Origin: Hibiscus mutabilis
Lineage: Eukaryota; Streptophyta; Magnoliopsida; Malvales; Malvaceae
NCBI GenBank assembly: GCA_019671005.1
Contig: CM033718.1
Coordinates: 32,690,508 to 32,754,507 of the forward strand
DNA: 64,000 nt
Reading direction: 5' to 3'
Part shown: positions 35,401-46,859 of the stretch, one piece after another
Numbering within the stretch: position 1 is the stretch's first letter
Layout: every line of letters begins with the position of its first letter
Notes under the pieces: model-generated
Databases searched by the model: none
Told to the model about the DNA's origin: nothing
What the model saw: the letters and a program-made list of their open reading frames with translations, nothing else
Translations under genes and position numbers: made by a program

Positions 35401-35568
35401 ATCCCAATAGATGATTGTGAGGCAAACCCATGTAAACTTGTTTTGGCAGATAGTGGTATATTTCTGCACGCTATCTCTGTATCGGCGCTGAAACTCTGTG
35501 GACTCACCTTGGATATCTGTATTCGGGCGAAGGACTCTAGAGCTGGATAATGTAACCCGAATACTCAT
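32427..35568 (-). pseudogene. DUF7745-like gag protein of a plant retroelement, heavily decayed
   Basis: Minus strand. A plausible start is the ATG at 35566-35568. Recognisable blocks in several frames: 34940-35212 has NMLALASYGLVFFPKVLG, DPVPTILAKTFRYLNYCRN and GRGCFTGCS; 34524-34709 has LLVQRQYGCQQFITVTHRL; 34135-34350 is a charged helical or coiled-coil stretch (KKREDLVDKARDLLK). I recognise these as the DUF7745 domain plus coiled coil of large predicted proteins common in cotton-type genomes, where the protein acts as a gag-like ORF of an LTR retroelement. The lower part (32427-33400) has an open 129-codon frame (32427-32816) with no clear family. Many stops and shifts; no pol found. Confidence 0.7.
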
Positions 35569-36210
35569 GATCTTTACTGACTAGTGTTTCGAATTACCAA
35601 CTAGATGCAATGTGATGTATGCTCTCAGAATTCAAAAAAGTCTAAGTATATATAAATAATGAAATAAAACACAAGGGTAAGATAAAAAAATTAAAACAAT
35701 AAATAACATAAAATAAAACCTATGGTTTCACATGGTTCTAATGGGGTGGGCTTTCTAAAACACACATTCATGCGGGTTTGGATCTAGAAAAGGTTCTCAA
35801 ACCGTCCTTATCCACTACTCCAAGGTGGATAAGATGTTTGATTTTGGCCCATCACAGGCCTGTGAATCGATCACAACTCAAGGGGATGCATTTCCGTTAT
35901 GCCCGTGCGGAGGGTTACTCACGAAAGCATGTGAACTCTGGACCCCGAAAGACTTTCAATAGCCTACATGGAGAGTTACTGACGAAAGCATAAGAACTCT
36001 GGACCCCAGAAGACTTTCACTAGCCTACATGGAGGGTTACACACGAAGGCATAGCTATTTTCTTCCACTTAAGTTTGATAAAGCCCAGATAGAAGGCTTA
36101 TGTTATGATACAAACAATTTATAGCACCAAGAAAATGCACAAACAAAAATGTAATGGATTAGTAAAGAAAATAATTCGTGATCAAGTAAAAGTTGTTCCC
36201 TCTTAAACAG
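35569..36210 (-). other. Leader of the DUF7745-like element
   Basis: The stretch between the PBS (36211) and the probable start codon (35568). No ORF of note; carries the 61-bp tandem repeat at 35910-36053. Confidence 0.5.
35910..36053. repeat. 61-bp tandem repeat, 2.4 copies
   Basis: Unit GAGGGTTACTCACGAAAGCA + TGTGAACTCTGGACCCCGAA + AGACTTTCAATAGCCTACATG at 35910, again at 35971 with a few changes, and a partial third at 36032. It sits in the leader of the DUF7745-like element. Confidence 0.88.
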
Positions 36211-36229
36211 TCCCCAGTGGAGTCACCAA
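36211..36229 (-). promoter_or_regulatory. Candidate primer binding site, non-Met tRNA
   Basis: Minus-strand TGGTGACTCCACTGGGGA(C), starting with the required TGG, 2 bp from the LTR terminus TGTTACA (36232-36238 on plus). It implies a tRNA 3' end GTCCCCAGTGGAGTCACCA. Ogre/Tat-type elements use a PBS of this general form (tRNA-Arg in my recollection); the exact tRNA needs checking. Confidence 0.65.
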
Positions 36230-36231
36230 GC

Positions 36232-38499
36232 TGTAACAACAAAGTCGTCACCGTTCCCTTTTATTATATTAGGTGGATTGGAAACCTAAAAACCAACCAG
36301 ATATAGGGTTTGGGGGCACGGTTACGTGTGGGGAATGATTAGCAACCCCATCACACCCGGAGAGCGGCACTTACTTGATCACTAATATTTTCCATGATAA
36401 CTCAGATGCGTACGAGCAAAGATTAATGTAAAAATCCACAGAGTTCTAATAATGACCCGAATTCGCTCACAGCTGAGAAAACCCGAATCAATTTAGACAC
36501 AAGGGGATTAAGGCATTAATCCCTAAAAATCTAAAAATATAATCTCCCATAGGAGTTTCGACCATTCCCACAACTACTAGGGGAAGACCGAATTAACCCT
36601 AATTGAGAAAATATTTCGTTTTCATGATGCAAGAAAATATATTTTTAAATGACATTTTATGTTTTTTTTATTTTTACGTGTGGTTTAGTTTTCAAAGTTA
36701 ATTATTATTATTATTATTAAAAGCATGTATTTAAAGGAACTAATCCTAAAGGGCCTGATTTAATTATCTAAATTTAAGGAAAATATATTTAGTTTTCTAA
36801 AAATTACTTAAGTGAATTCTATTGACAATTAAAGAATTTTTACTTTTCTAAATAATTTACCAAATTAGTTTTTTTATTTACGATTATTCACAATTAAGGA
36901 AAAGAGATTAATTACCTTTCTAAAAGATTACCTAAAGGATTTTATTTAATTACTTACAAATAGGGGAAGGTACAATTACTTTTCTAAAAATTACCTAACA
37001 AAGGTTATTTACAATTAAAGGAAATTCATTTTTTTACTTTTCAAAATAATTTACCAAGTTAACTATTAAAGAAAAATTATTTAAGGAATCTAAATCTAGG
37101 ACATTAAGTTAAATTACATTATTAGTGAACTAACCTACAATCTAAAAATTAATTAAGCATCTAAAACTTATTAATTATTACATTACATGGGAAACTAGCC
37201 TAAGAGAATATCTTTTAGTCAATTTACTTAAAAGTTTTATTTTTGTCGTTTTTAATGGAAATTATTATATTATATTATTATATAACTAAGAGTTAACTTT
37301 AATTAGGTAACATAATTACCAATTGAATTAAATAACACATGGATTAAATTGCAGCAAATAAAAATAAAGGGCTGAAATTGAAATAAAAAAAAGCTAAAGT
37401 GAAGAAATGCAAATAGTGGGGGCTGTAGTGTAATTTCGCTGGAGCTAGGATACGTGTTGAGCCTTGGACCGCCTTTCGCCATCATGGCTGCCGCCGTGTG
37501 TAGATGCCGGACACTGCTTGTCGGCAGCGGGCACCTTCTGCTTCTTCTTTCGATTTCGGTGGTGGTGACGACACCGCCTCTCGGTGATGGAAACTCCTTC
37601 ACACGCTTGGTTTGGTGAGAACACGTACCTTTTTTCTTCCAACTCCAATCGAAATAGAATTAAAAATAACAAATTTTTGGTATAGAAAATACTTCAAAAA
37701 TCGACTATAACTTTTATTTCTCTTTAATCTAGTGTGTTACAAAGGATGAATCTTGTTTGTCTGGTGTGAATGTGAATTATAATGGATGAAGCCTATTTAT
37801 AGGCTTTAAGAAACCCTGAAAACTTAAAAAATCCTAAAACCCTAAAAGCATATTCCCTTCTTATGCTCAACATTCTTGGAAAGGGAATAATGCCATTACT
37901 TGGGCATCAAACTCTTTCCTTACATTCAATATGATCCTAAATGAGTTAAACAAATAGGGAAATGTCTAAGCTTGATTTTAATTACAAATATTCAACAAAA
38001 TAATTGAAAATTCGTAATAAAATCAAATTATTGTATTGAACCCGTATACAGTTTTCTGCACTCGCTATCTTCAGTAAAATGAGCATATATTGAGCTCCAG
38101 ACGTCCGATTGAGGCATTTCAAGATGCGTTGGAAAGGTAACTAAAAGACGGTCAATACTTAAGAAGACACCCTGACCCGAAACACCTGGATCCTATCGGA
38201 AAATTGCCATAAGTCTTCAGTGAGGAATTCTTGCACATAGTTTGACTTTCCATATATGTCGAGCAGGATTTATTGTAATCTTCCCTTATTTGACCTGATT
38301 AGGATCTTGTGTGGTCTACAAGAAAAACTAAAATACATTAATAATAAATAATACAAATGAAATAAAAATGGGTCAATTGGGCCTTTATTCATGTACATGG
38401 ACTCTTTTTTTATTTTTTAATGGACTCTAATTTATAGACATACTCTAATATATTTACAAGCATAAAATTTAAAAGGGCCGGATAAAATTGGTGACTACA
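36232..38499 (-). mobile_element. 5' LTR of the DUF7745-like element, 2.27 kb
   Basis: Plus-strand boundaries TGTAACAACAAAGTCG (next to the PBS) and GGTGACTACA at 38499. Read on the minus strand the LTR therefore runs TGTAGTCACCAATTTTATCC to GTTGTTACA. The outer boundary is also where an unrelated integrase reading begins (38500), which supports it. The interior is AT-rich, with degenerate repeats of AAATTACCTAA-type words (36750-37100), an (ATT)n run at 36700-36719, and a GC-richer stretch (37420-37620) without a convincing ORF. Confidence 0.7.
36700..36719. repeat. (ATT)n microsatellite
   Basis: Six ATT units within the LTR. Confidence 0.85.
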
Positions 38500-38690
38500 C
38501 CTTGGAAAAAATTATCGTGGCAATAACTTTTATGTCATGACATCGTTTAGTTTTCTCTTTATAGAGCTTGGCATTATCGTAAGCTAGTGCATAGAATTCT
38601 TCCACCTCATTCAAGTCTAGTAAGCGCTTTCGTCCCTCTTTCTCCCAGTCTATGCTCATGTGTTGATTTCCCAATAGGCCTTATGCTCGA
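38500..38690 (-). pseudogene. Gypsy integrase C-terminal fragment (different clade)
   Basis: Minus strand: EHKAYWEIN from 38690, then after a one-base shift MSIDWEKEGRKRLLDLNEVE and EFYALAYDNAKLYKEKTKRC, HDIKVIA. This is the end of the integrase core of Athila/Tat-type plant gypsy elements (compare the usual LEHKAYWA...LNELDE...AYENAKIYKEKTK pattern). It is not family A, B or C as seen here. It is cut on the left by the LTR ending at 38499 and on the right by a TGTAACACCCC terminus at 38691, so only about 60 residues survive. Confidence 0.85.
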
Positions 38691-39235
38691 TGTAACACCC
38701 CAATTTTGTGCCTAAAAGTTAGCTAGATAGATTAGACAGTTTGGGGAACCGGATTAGTTGGTTCGAGTTAGTTTTAGGGATTTGTCCATAATAAATGTTT
38801 TATGTGAAATAAAATATGGAAAAATGTTTGAAAATATATAATTAATATATTGAGGGTTTTTGTAAACTTAATTTGATAAAATAAATTTGCATTAAAAGAC
38901 ATTTTGGTTTGGTGACTAAAATGTAAAGTTTCAAAACTATTTTGGTAACTAAATCGTAAAAGTGTCAAAACTTAGAATCTTTAAGGAGCTAATCTACCAA
39001 TGTTTTTAATAATACTTTTCCCTTAATTAGGCTATCTAAATGATTATTAAATGGAAATAAAATATATTTATTTAAATTGGTTTATAAGAGTCAATAGACT
39101 TTTCTCACGTAACTATATTTGCTCTCGACGTTTCTCTCAATTTTCCCATAAGCCAAACTATTTTTCTTATTCCAAAATGATCAAGAATCTACTATATTTA
39201 ATTTCATTTTTATTCCTCGAATTGTGACTATTTTT
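38691..39235. mobile_element. LTR-like fragment starting TGTAACACCCCAATTTTG
   Basis: Begins with an LTR-type terminus exactly where the integrase fragment stops. Its second half (38997-39220) is nearly identical to 12045-12265 (TCTCTCAATTTTCCCATAAG, CCAAACTATTTTTCTTATTC). It ends by fusing into the 5'-truncated gypsy element near 39236. No ORF. Confidence 0.6.
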
Positions 39236-41102
39236 CTTATCCCAAACTATTCTTCTTATTCCTAAATCTAGAATTCTAATTAAATTCATTCGAATCGTGC
39301 CTTCTCTTGTTTTGCAAACCATGAATCTAGAGCTTCCTTAAGCTACAAGTTACCATTCGAACACTCCTTGAAAAGTAAACTACCATTCGAATAAGAATTA
39401 TGCCTAAAAGACATGTAACCATTGAAATTGCGTCTTTCTTAGCTTGTAAGAAAGCATTCGAATAATGCCTTGTTCTTTAAGAAACAATTCGAACAGTGCC
39501 TTGCATCGCAATAAATCTATTGGAAATCATTCTAATGACCTTGTTAATTCTTTCGTAGTTACTACGACTATCAATTCTTACTTCCAACTATCTAACGGCC
39601 AAAATTTCTTGTTCGAACTTCGAGTTCAATCCAATCTAGTCTCCAGGATCAAAGAACTTCAACAAGTTGATCCAGATCTTCAGAAGATCATGTCTAAACT
39701 TACTTCTGAGTCTAGCTCTGACTTCTCACTCAAGTCAAATGGACTCCTCTATTTCAAAGATAGAGTTTGTGTTCCTAACAACGAACAATTGAAGCAGGAA
39801 ATGTTGCAAGAAGCACATCGAAGTTCTTTCTCGATCCACCATGGATCGGTTAAGATGTATAAGGACCTAAAGCCACTATACTATTGGCCAGACATGAAAT
39901 ATGGAATCACGTACTTCGTATCCAAGTGCTTAACTTGTCAAAGAGTCAAAGTTGAGCATCAAGTCTTTACTGGACTGCTCCAACCTATTGAACTTTCCCA
40001 CTGGAAGTGGGATCGAATTACTATGGACTTTGTCACCGGTCTTCCTTCTACTCCAAGAAATAATGATGTTGTATGGGTGCTTGTTGATAGATTAACTAAA
40101 TCTACTCACTTCATCCTTGTTCATATGAAAATGAGCTTGGAAACCCTTGCCGAGCTTACATCCGTGAAGTGATTCGTTACGCGATGTGCCTACAGCAATC
40201 ATCTCTGATCGTGACCCTCGATTCACTTCTCGATTCTGGAATTCTCTACAGAAAGCTCTAGGATACATCTTAGTACTGCCTTTCATCCTCAATTGGATGG
40301 CCGATCTGAGACAATCATTCAAATTCTAGAAGATATGCTACGAGCTTGTGTTATCGACTTTGGGAAGAATTGGGAGAAATCCCTACCTCTTGTAGAGTTT
40401 GCCTGTAATAATAGCTATCAATCTTCTATTCAAATGGCACCATTTGAAGCTCTATATGGAAGAAGATGTAGAACTCTTGTATGCTGGTCCGAATTGGGAA
40501 AGAACAAGATTTGAGGACCTCAATTGCTTCGGGAAACCGAAGAACAAATCAAGATCATTCATGATCGATTGAAGGCGGCTTTCGATAGACAGAAAGCATA
40601 TGCTGACTTGAAAAAGAGAGACATCCAGTATGTTATTGGAGACAAAGTCTTCCTAAAGGTCTCACCTTGGAAGAAAGTGCTCAGATTCGGAAGAAAATAG
40701 AAGCTCAGTCCCCGTTACATCAGACCATTTGAAGGTATTGAAAGAATTGGTCCAGTAGCCTATCGACTAGCTCGTCCTAGAGAGCTCGATAGAATACACA
40801 ATGTTTTCCATGTTTCAATGCTCAGAAGGTATCGATATGATCCTTCACACATCCTTGAGCTTGAAGAAGGAGAGTTGAATCCTGATTTGTCCTACGAAGA
40901 AGAACCTATTCAGATTCTTGAACGGGAAGTAAGGAAGCTTCGGAACAAGATTGTTCCCCTTGTTAAGATCTTATGGAGAAATCATAAGGTGGAAGAATCT
41001 ACCTGGGAATCTGAAGAAGTCAAGTGGGAGCAATATCCTCACCTATTCGATTCAGGTAAAAATTTGAGGATGAATTTTCTTTTAAGGAAGGGAGAGTTGT
41101 AA
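39236..41102 (+). pseudogene. Ty3/gypsy integrase with chromodomain (family A copy 3), 5'-truncated
   Basis: Plus strand. The best-preserved coding region of the window. The open frame 39465-40172 covers the linker (SRIKELQQVDPDLQKIMSKL), the HHCC finger (EAHRSSFSIHHGSVKMYKDL; KCLTCQRVK) and the core start ITMDFVTGLP (Asp codon 40026-40028). After a frame change the second Asp (ISDRDPRF, 40207-40209) and, after another, Glu (DGRSE, 40308-40310) are present with near-canonical spacing. EKSLPLVEFACNN and FEALYGRRCRT follow, then stops at about 40512 and 40698. The C-terminal open frame 40818-41102 has VSMLRRYRYDPSHIL and a chromodomain-like VKILWRNHKVEESTWE. The stop TAA (41100-41102) lies inside the LTR start. 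Gag, protease, RT and RNase H are missing. Confidence 0.92.
41084..41097 (+). promoter_or_regulatory. Polypurine tract
   Basis: AAGGAAGGGAGAG followed directly by TTGTAAC, where the LTR starts at 41098. It primes plus-strand DNA synthesis. Here it overlaps the last codons of the polyprotein (RKGEL). Confidence 0.8.
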
Positions 41103-44100
41103 CACCCTAAATCCTAGCATAGAAGTATTGAAACCAATTGCTTAAGTTGATAGCTTAATTGAACCTAGAATTTAAGCTAAATTGATTAGTCAAGGATCTA
41201 ATTGAAAGACTAAATGAAATAAGTGACCAATTTAAAGTGACTAAATTGAATTAAATGAGAAAGGTGATGATTGCATGCTAAATTCTTTGATTCGCTTAAT
41301 GCCCTTTATTAAGTTAAGAGTAAGGATTAATTAAAGGACATTTCATAAATCCATTAACTTGGATTAAACATAGTCATCATCTTCTTCATTATCCCTACTT
41401 GCCAAATTGAATAAGAAATTAAGGAAAGAGGGTTCTTGTGAGAGAAAGCTTGAATCTATGGTATCAAAGTTGAAATTGAGCTAAACTCAACTGGGTGGCA
41501 GCATTAATAAGGTAAATTCATGCTGTCCAAATTGATTCATGCTTGAAATTCTAATTTAGATGATGTATAATGCTTAGTTGAGTTGTTAGGTTGTTTGAAA
41601 TGAAGAGAGTGATGAAATTTAACTTTTATACACCATGGATAAGTTGAATTAAAGTGGAATTTATGTGTAAGTGATGGTGTAACAAAAATAGGTTGCTAGA
41701 AATTTGAAATGAAATGTTGTTGTAAGAATTGAATTGTTAGAACATGTAATTGAGCTATGGAACTAATGAATTGAACCTGATCATGATTAGGTAATGTAAT
41801 TAAGGTGTTAAACAAGCTAAATTGTTAGAAACCAATGCTGGAAAAGAAAGATAAAGGTATGAACAAAGTCATATAGCCTAGAAACTGTGTAAACATGCAA
41901 AATTAAGCAACTGAACCAACTTACTTTGTTTTGGCCACCGTGAAAAAAGAATTAACATTGACTAAAAATGTTTAGGATTTCATATGAAATGAATTATAGG
42001 GCCAAAACATTGGTTAAAGTGAATTTAAGGAATTAAAATGTGAATAGGTGCAATCTGCCCATAATTGCTTTGTTCTGGGCATTAACTTTTAAGATTCACC
42101 AAAATTTGTATAGATCAAATTCAGGGCTGAAATTTTAGTGACATGATCCTTAGTATGTCTACTTTCATTAGGTGAAGACAAAATTGAATTCTGGGTTCTA
42201 TGTTGGAAACTATAATTAGAAATATCTGGACAGTGCAAATTGTCCAGACAATGTAAATGCCCTGCCTTTGAACAATAAACTGTATTAATTGGATAAGAAC
42301 TAAAATGCAAGCCTTATATGGTCAGAAAGAAAATTTTGTTAGATTTCCAACGGTGTAACCTAATCGAAATTCCAACGTACGACTTAAAAGATATGACCAT
42401 TTAAAGGGACAATGTGCAAACTGCCAGACAATAGTGTCCTGGGTAGTTTGGGACTGTTATTGCACCTAGAAGCAAATTGTTTCCAAAACAGTTTTGGGAC
42501 ATTGTAATATGTCCAGTTATGTCCTAAACGAGGTAATAACAATAAAGAGATGAACAAGTAAGAAATGCTTAAAAGAAAGCATAAAAATAGTAGCTAAATG
42601 TGAGGTACAGATGTGGTAACACTATTACTATATATGTGTGACATTATGTGCATGTTTTGATGAATTGTATGTGTTATGCTTGCTAGACCAAGGGCAGCAA
42701 GTTGTGGAAAAGGAAGAAACCAGTGAACATCCCAAAGCAAGATGCAAAGGGATTTGGGTACAAGACAAGTGATTAGCTAGGAGTATTGTGAGTGTAACCA
42801 TCCTTAGGGTTAGGACTTAGGTCCTAACCAATCTTACTATTGTATTAATTCAATGACATTGCCATGTAACATGACCTAATATATATTTGGCTAATTGAGG
42901 GAAGACTGATATGAATGACAACTTGTTTGATGCCATGTTCTACTTGTTTACTTGATTGTTAAGCAAATGAAATGAAATGCTTGACATGTTGCATTGCTTA
43001 TGCCAAATGTAAGAAATGGCATGCTTGTTTGGAGAATAAGGTACGCACATTGCATACATATGAATGTGTTTGTGATAGATATGCATGACTTGTTTGAAAT
43101 GAAATGAACAATGGTACTACCTTGTGTTCATGCCATTTGAATGGCATGGATAAAAACTTGTCTTGGGAGTAAGACTCCATAAGCCTAAGGGCTTGCCTTT
43201 GAATGGAATAATCATATCTTGATTAATGAATTGGATAAAGCTTGAATGAAATTGATAATCAAACAACCTTGGTAGCTAGTTTGGATATGTAGGAGGGCAT
43301 GCCTTAGAATCTAGAGCTCATATTGGCACGACGGTGCATATTGGCACTACGGTGCATATTGGTGCGACGGTGCATATTGGCACGACGGTGCATATTGGCA
43401 CTACGTGCATATTGGCACTACATTGCATATTGGAACTTCGGTGCATATTGTTGAAGATTTGATTATCTAATGAACTAAATACCAAGGATGTTCAAGATGA
43501 ACTAATAACTTGAAATGAACATTGTTTGTCTTGGATGTGTAATGTGAACATTACTTGTTTTGTAAGATTCTTGAATGAACATCCTTGTCTTGAAAGATAA
43601 CACATGAATGATTGTATAACTTGTTACTTCCCATGAAAGAAATGCATATATGATGTTATTGTGCAAGAATGTCTACTTGGTACTTGGTGTTTTTGATTGC
43701 TTGTCTCCTTAGCAATAATTCGAATAGCATGATATGTATACATGATGGATGTTGCTATGTTGAATGAATGACATGTGAAGCTTGCCTATGTTTACCCCAT
43801 ATATTCGAATAGTATGTGACATGTAGTGATGATCTTAATTCTTTGAAATACTTGTAAACTTGGATATGTATACTTGAAATTGGTTATCTTAGTGTTACCT
43901 CACTAAGTACATAACTTGTACATACCACTCTACTCATCATTCTTCTCATAATAGTTTAAGGACACTTTCAAGAGGATATCTTGAACTCGAGGCAACATTT
44001 TGAAGCGAGCTTGAAAGTATGATTTCATACTCATTGTATGCTCATAGTTTGGTGGCACTAGAACTTGTAATAGTTAGCTTTGAACATGCATTTTCGGTGT

Positions 44101-44837
44101 ATATATATGACTAGTATATGTAATGTTTTGTTGGGCCTATCATTTAACCAACTTTGATACCTTAAACTATGTATATAACTATGTTGATATGTATATAAAT
44201 AAGTAAGATCTGCGCAAATTGTTAAAGTAAATCAATGATTGATGAAACCTTGCATCAATCGAATACTAAACCCATATTGTATGATCATGCATTTGTTCTT
44301 GTGGCCATTGGTAAGAATTAGCAATGCTTATTGGATTGGATATAAGGTATGTATTGAACATGCATATATAATTACATGAAATTGAAGATGACTAGAAAAG
44401 CTACTTGATTGATTAACTTGAAAATGAAATTAACCATTCTTGTATATGCAATGGCTATTCGAACGATAGAAGATGCCTTGTAATGATCATGTTGATTGGT
44501 TAAATAAGTAGTACCTTGAAATGCAAGTAGGCTAATTGAAAGAATAATGCTATGCTTAGTTCTTGCTAATGGAATGGTAAATTGTATATTGATAGTAGTA
44601 ACTTAGGATATAAGTATGAAATGAAACAAATTAGTACCTAAATTAGCATGCAAAGTGTGTTTGTTTTGATTAATATGGATTACTTGTATGTCTTGTATGG
44701 TTGCGTTTAGTTTACTTGCGTCACAAGTTATCTATATCGAGGTTACTTGTTCGACAAGTAACCTATCTCTTGCTTTGTTCTTGCCTTGGTAACGCTCTCG
44801 AACTGGATTATGGCTAACCCAGGGATGGGGTGTTATA
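41098..44837 (+). mobile_element. 3' LTR of family A copy 3, 3.74 kb
   Basis: Starts TGTAACACCCTAAATCCTAG right after the polypurine tract and ends GGGGTGTTATA (TGTTACA with one change). It contains the hairpin GTTAGGAC-TTAG-GTCCTAAC at 42809-42828. At 43266-43450 it carries the reverse-orientation counterpart of the conserved LTR module, in which an 18-bp tandem array has expanded. CTTAGTGTTACCTCACTAAG near 43888 is shared with other family A LTRs. No coding region. Confidence 0.9.
43323..43449. repeat. 18-bp minisatellite, about seven copies
   Basis: Unit TATTGGCACGACGGTGCA with variants (CACTACGGTGCA, GTGCGACGGTGCA, CACTACATTGCA, AACTTCGGTGCA), one copy short by a base. It is embedded in the LTR module. 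Confidence 0.92.
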
Positions 44838-45960
44838 GTTTAAGCATATGTTTTGATGTTAAACATGATTTGTATCTATTATTTAATACTTGGTTTTTCC
44901 ATGAGAAATGCATTGCGAATGTTATAACATGTGGTAGCCTATGAGGCTTGGCAAATGGTTTCTGAAATGGGAACACATGTTGGTTTATAAACATAGTTTA
45001 TGCAGAGGTAAATGGTTTGAGTAATGCATATGGAAAAACAGTAAGGTAACATGGTTTGAAAGTATATTTTGGCTTAGTGACAAATGATTAAATGTTATCA
45101 AATATAGTTGGCATGCCATAGGGTTTAAAGTGCACCATAATAAGTCCTCTCATGGTTCGTTGAGGGTGTGGGATGCCACCGTGTTTTTCCCCGACCATTG
45201 AGAACCGTAACCATCAAGGAGTGAGATGCCACTGTATTTTTCTCCGGTTGGTGGATGTAAAAGTGTGTTTAAAGGAACCACTGCGAAAATTTGAGTATCC
45301 AATGTGTTTCTATAAATGGGATGTTATGGTTTTGATCACTCTAATACAAATATATGAAATAATGTATCGTGATGGGATTAATAAGGTTTATGCCTTGTGA
45401 TAAAGGATTAAGATGGTCTTTAAGATATGCAAAGGAATGTTTATGCATGAGAAAGCTTAAATTGAGGTTTTTGCATATGTGATTATACTTGTAAATCATG
45501 ATACGTGTTTATGCTTAGGAAATGGGATGTTTGAAAGCTATGCATAATGTTTTAGAAGGTTTTACAAATGATATTCTTCCATTAAAGACTGTTTTTGTAT
45601 TCATGTTTTAATGCATTGCTGAATGACTTTGAGCTTCCCTCACTAAGCATCTCATGCTTACGCTCCATTCTCATCCTTGCAGACAAGTAGACCTTTTGAG
45701 TGTAGCATTTGAAAAGTGGAACCCTTACCCATATGAGCATGTTATGTACCGATACCAAGTTAGTTATTTCTGATATTTGTGAATTGAAGATTACTTTCCT
45801 TAAATTTTAGTCCATGCTTCTTGTACATGCAAATTAAACGAGTTTAGATAATCATTTGAAGATGAATTTTGACAAGCTTGAATGTAACCTGATTAATTAA
45901 GGTTCAGTAAATTCAAACTTAACTAAGTTCTCACAAATTTTCAAATTTGTAATTTGGTCC
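44838..45960 (+). mobile_element. LTR fragment of another family (D)
   Basis: No gene. Contains an imperfect duplication near 45166-45260 (GTGGGATGCCACCGTGTTTT / GTGAGATGCCACTGTATTTT). It also has CTTCCCTCACTAAGCATCTC, ATGCTTACGCTCC, followed by a possible splice-like TCCTTGCAG (about 45633-45685), which resembles the part of gypsy LTRs where transcripts start or are processed. It is bounded on the left by the family A LTR end and on the right by family C LTR sequence. Confidence 0.5.
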
Positions 45961-46790
45961 CTAAATTGCAACTAGATTTAGCCCAAACACATTCATTTCA
46001 TAAAATCCATTAAGTTCAAAAATACATACACAAATAGTTAAAATGTTACATGGGAGCACCATTTAAAATGCACAATTAAAATCATTTGACCCATAATTTA
46101 AAATCCAAAAAGAGAGTTACAATATGACATAAGGTCTTACGGATACGTAGCCTAAATAATCGAAGTATTGTACTCGGACAACAAGTCGATGTTAAGGTCC
46201 TACTCCAATGGTGCTCTAACGATGCACGCCAACCTACTAACCTACAAACGGAAACAACAATTCTGAACTCTATGATAATGAAGCTCAAGGGATACACTTC
46301 CACTCAACCATCCTTCATGCAAATCATAAATAAGGGCATGTAGGTAAAGAATGATACATTGCAATGTAATACATATGGTGCTACCTCTAGCCGCCTAAAC
46401 ACATAGCAAGCAAACAATGCAATACTCTCACACAACACATATGCACCATACCAACAAACCTAGAGTGAGGCCCGGTGTCACACAGCCTCAATAATGTACA
46501 TCCAAAAGCTTACCTTTTGCTATTGCAACACTACCATTGGGTATCTGGATCCCATAAATCAAAGTAATCCAACAACATAAGTTCCCTTACTTGGCATGTA
46601 ACAACAAATGATCCACCAATGATCCCTATGGTTGCTATTACAAGCAAGTCACCCAATATTTACGAAGTTATTACTTATTATGCTCGTATATCATGTTTAA
46701 TCTTCAGTTTCTTAGTTTTAATATTCATTTTACCACATTAGTAGCCCATTGGGCCTTAGTCCTTGACTTATAGGCAACAAATTACCTATA
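45961..46790 (-). mobile_element. Family C LTR fragment
   Basis: Matches 58018-58890 along its length (AACTAGATTTAGCCCAAACA; ACAACAAGTCGATGTTAAGG; GATGCACGCCAACCTACTAA). The first 60 bp of the LTR (57957-58017) are missing here. A 73-codon minus frame (46082-46303) within it is not supported as a gene. Confidence 0.75.
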
Positions 46791-46859
46791 CAACACTCTA
46801 AACACCCTCGGGGCTTCCTAGAACTAGCTAAACCTAGGCTCTGGTATCATTATGATGCA
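46791..46859 (-). mobile_element. Family C leader with decayed PBS, out of normal order
   Basis: CTCGGGGCTTCCTAGAACTA, GCTAAACCTAGGCTCTGGTATCA matches 57895-57952, the leader plus PBS of family C. Here it is followed by RNase H coding sequence where an LTR should start, so it marks a rearranged junction. Confidence 0.7.

Noticed and set aside
37303..37672. Two overlapping minus-strand frames in a GC-richer island (99 and 75 codons)
   Set aside because: No recognisable domain, located inside a retroelement LTR, and neither frame is conserved in the other LTRs seen.
43323..43449. Regularly spaced repeats as a possible CRISPR array
   Set aside because: Units are contiguous with no spacers and lie in a plant LTR: a minisatellite.
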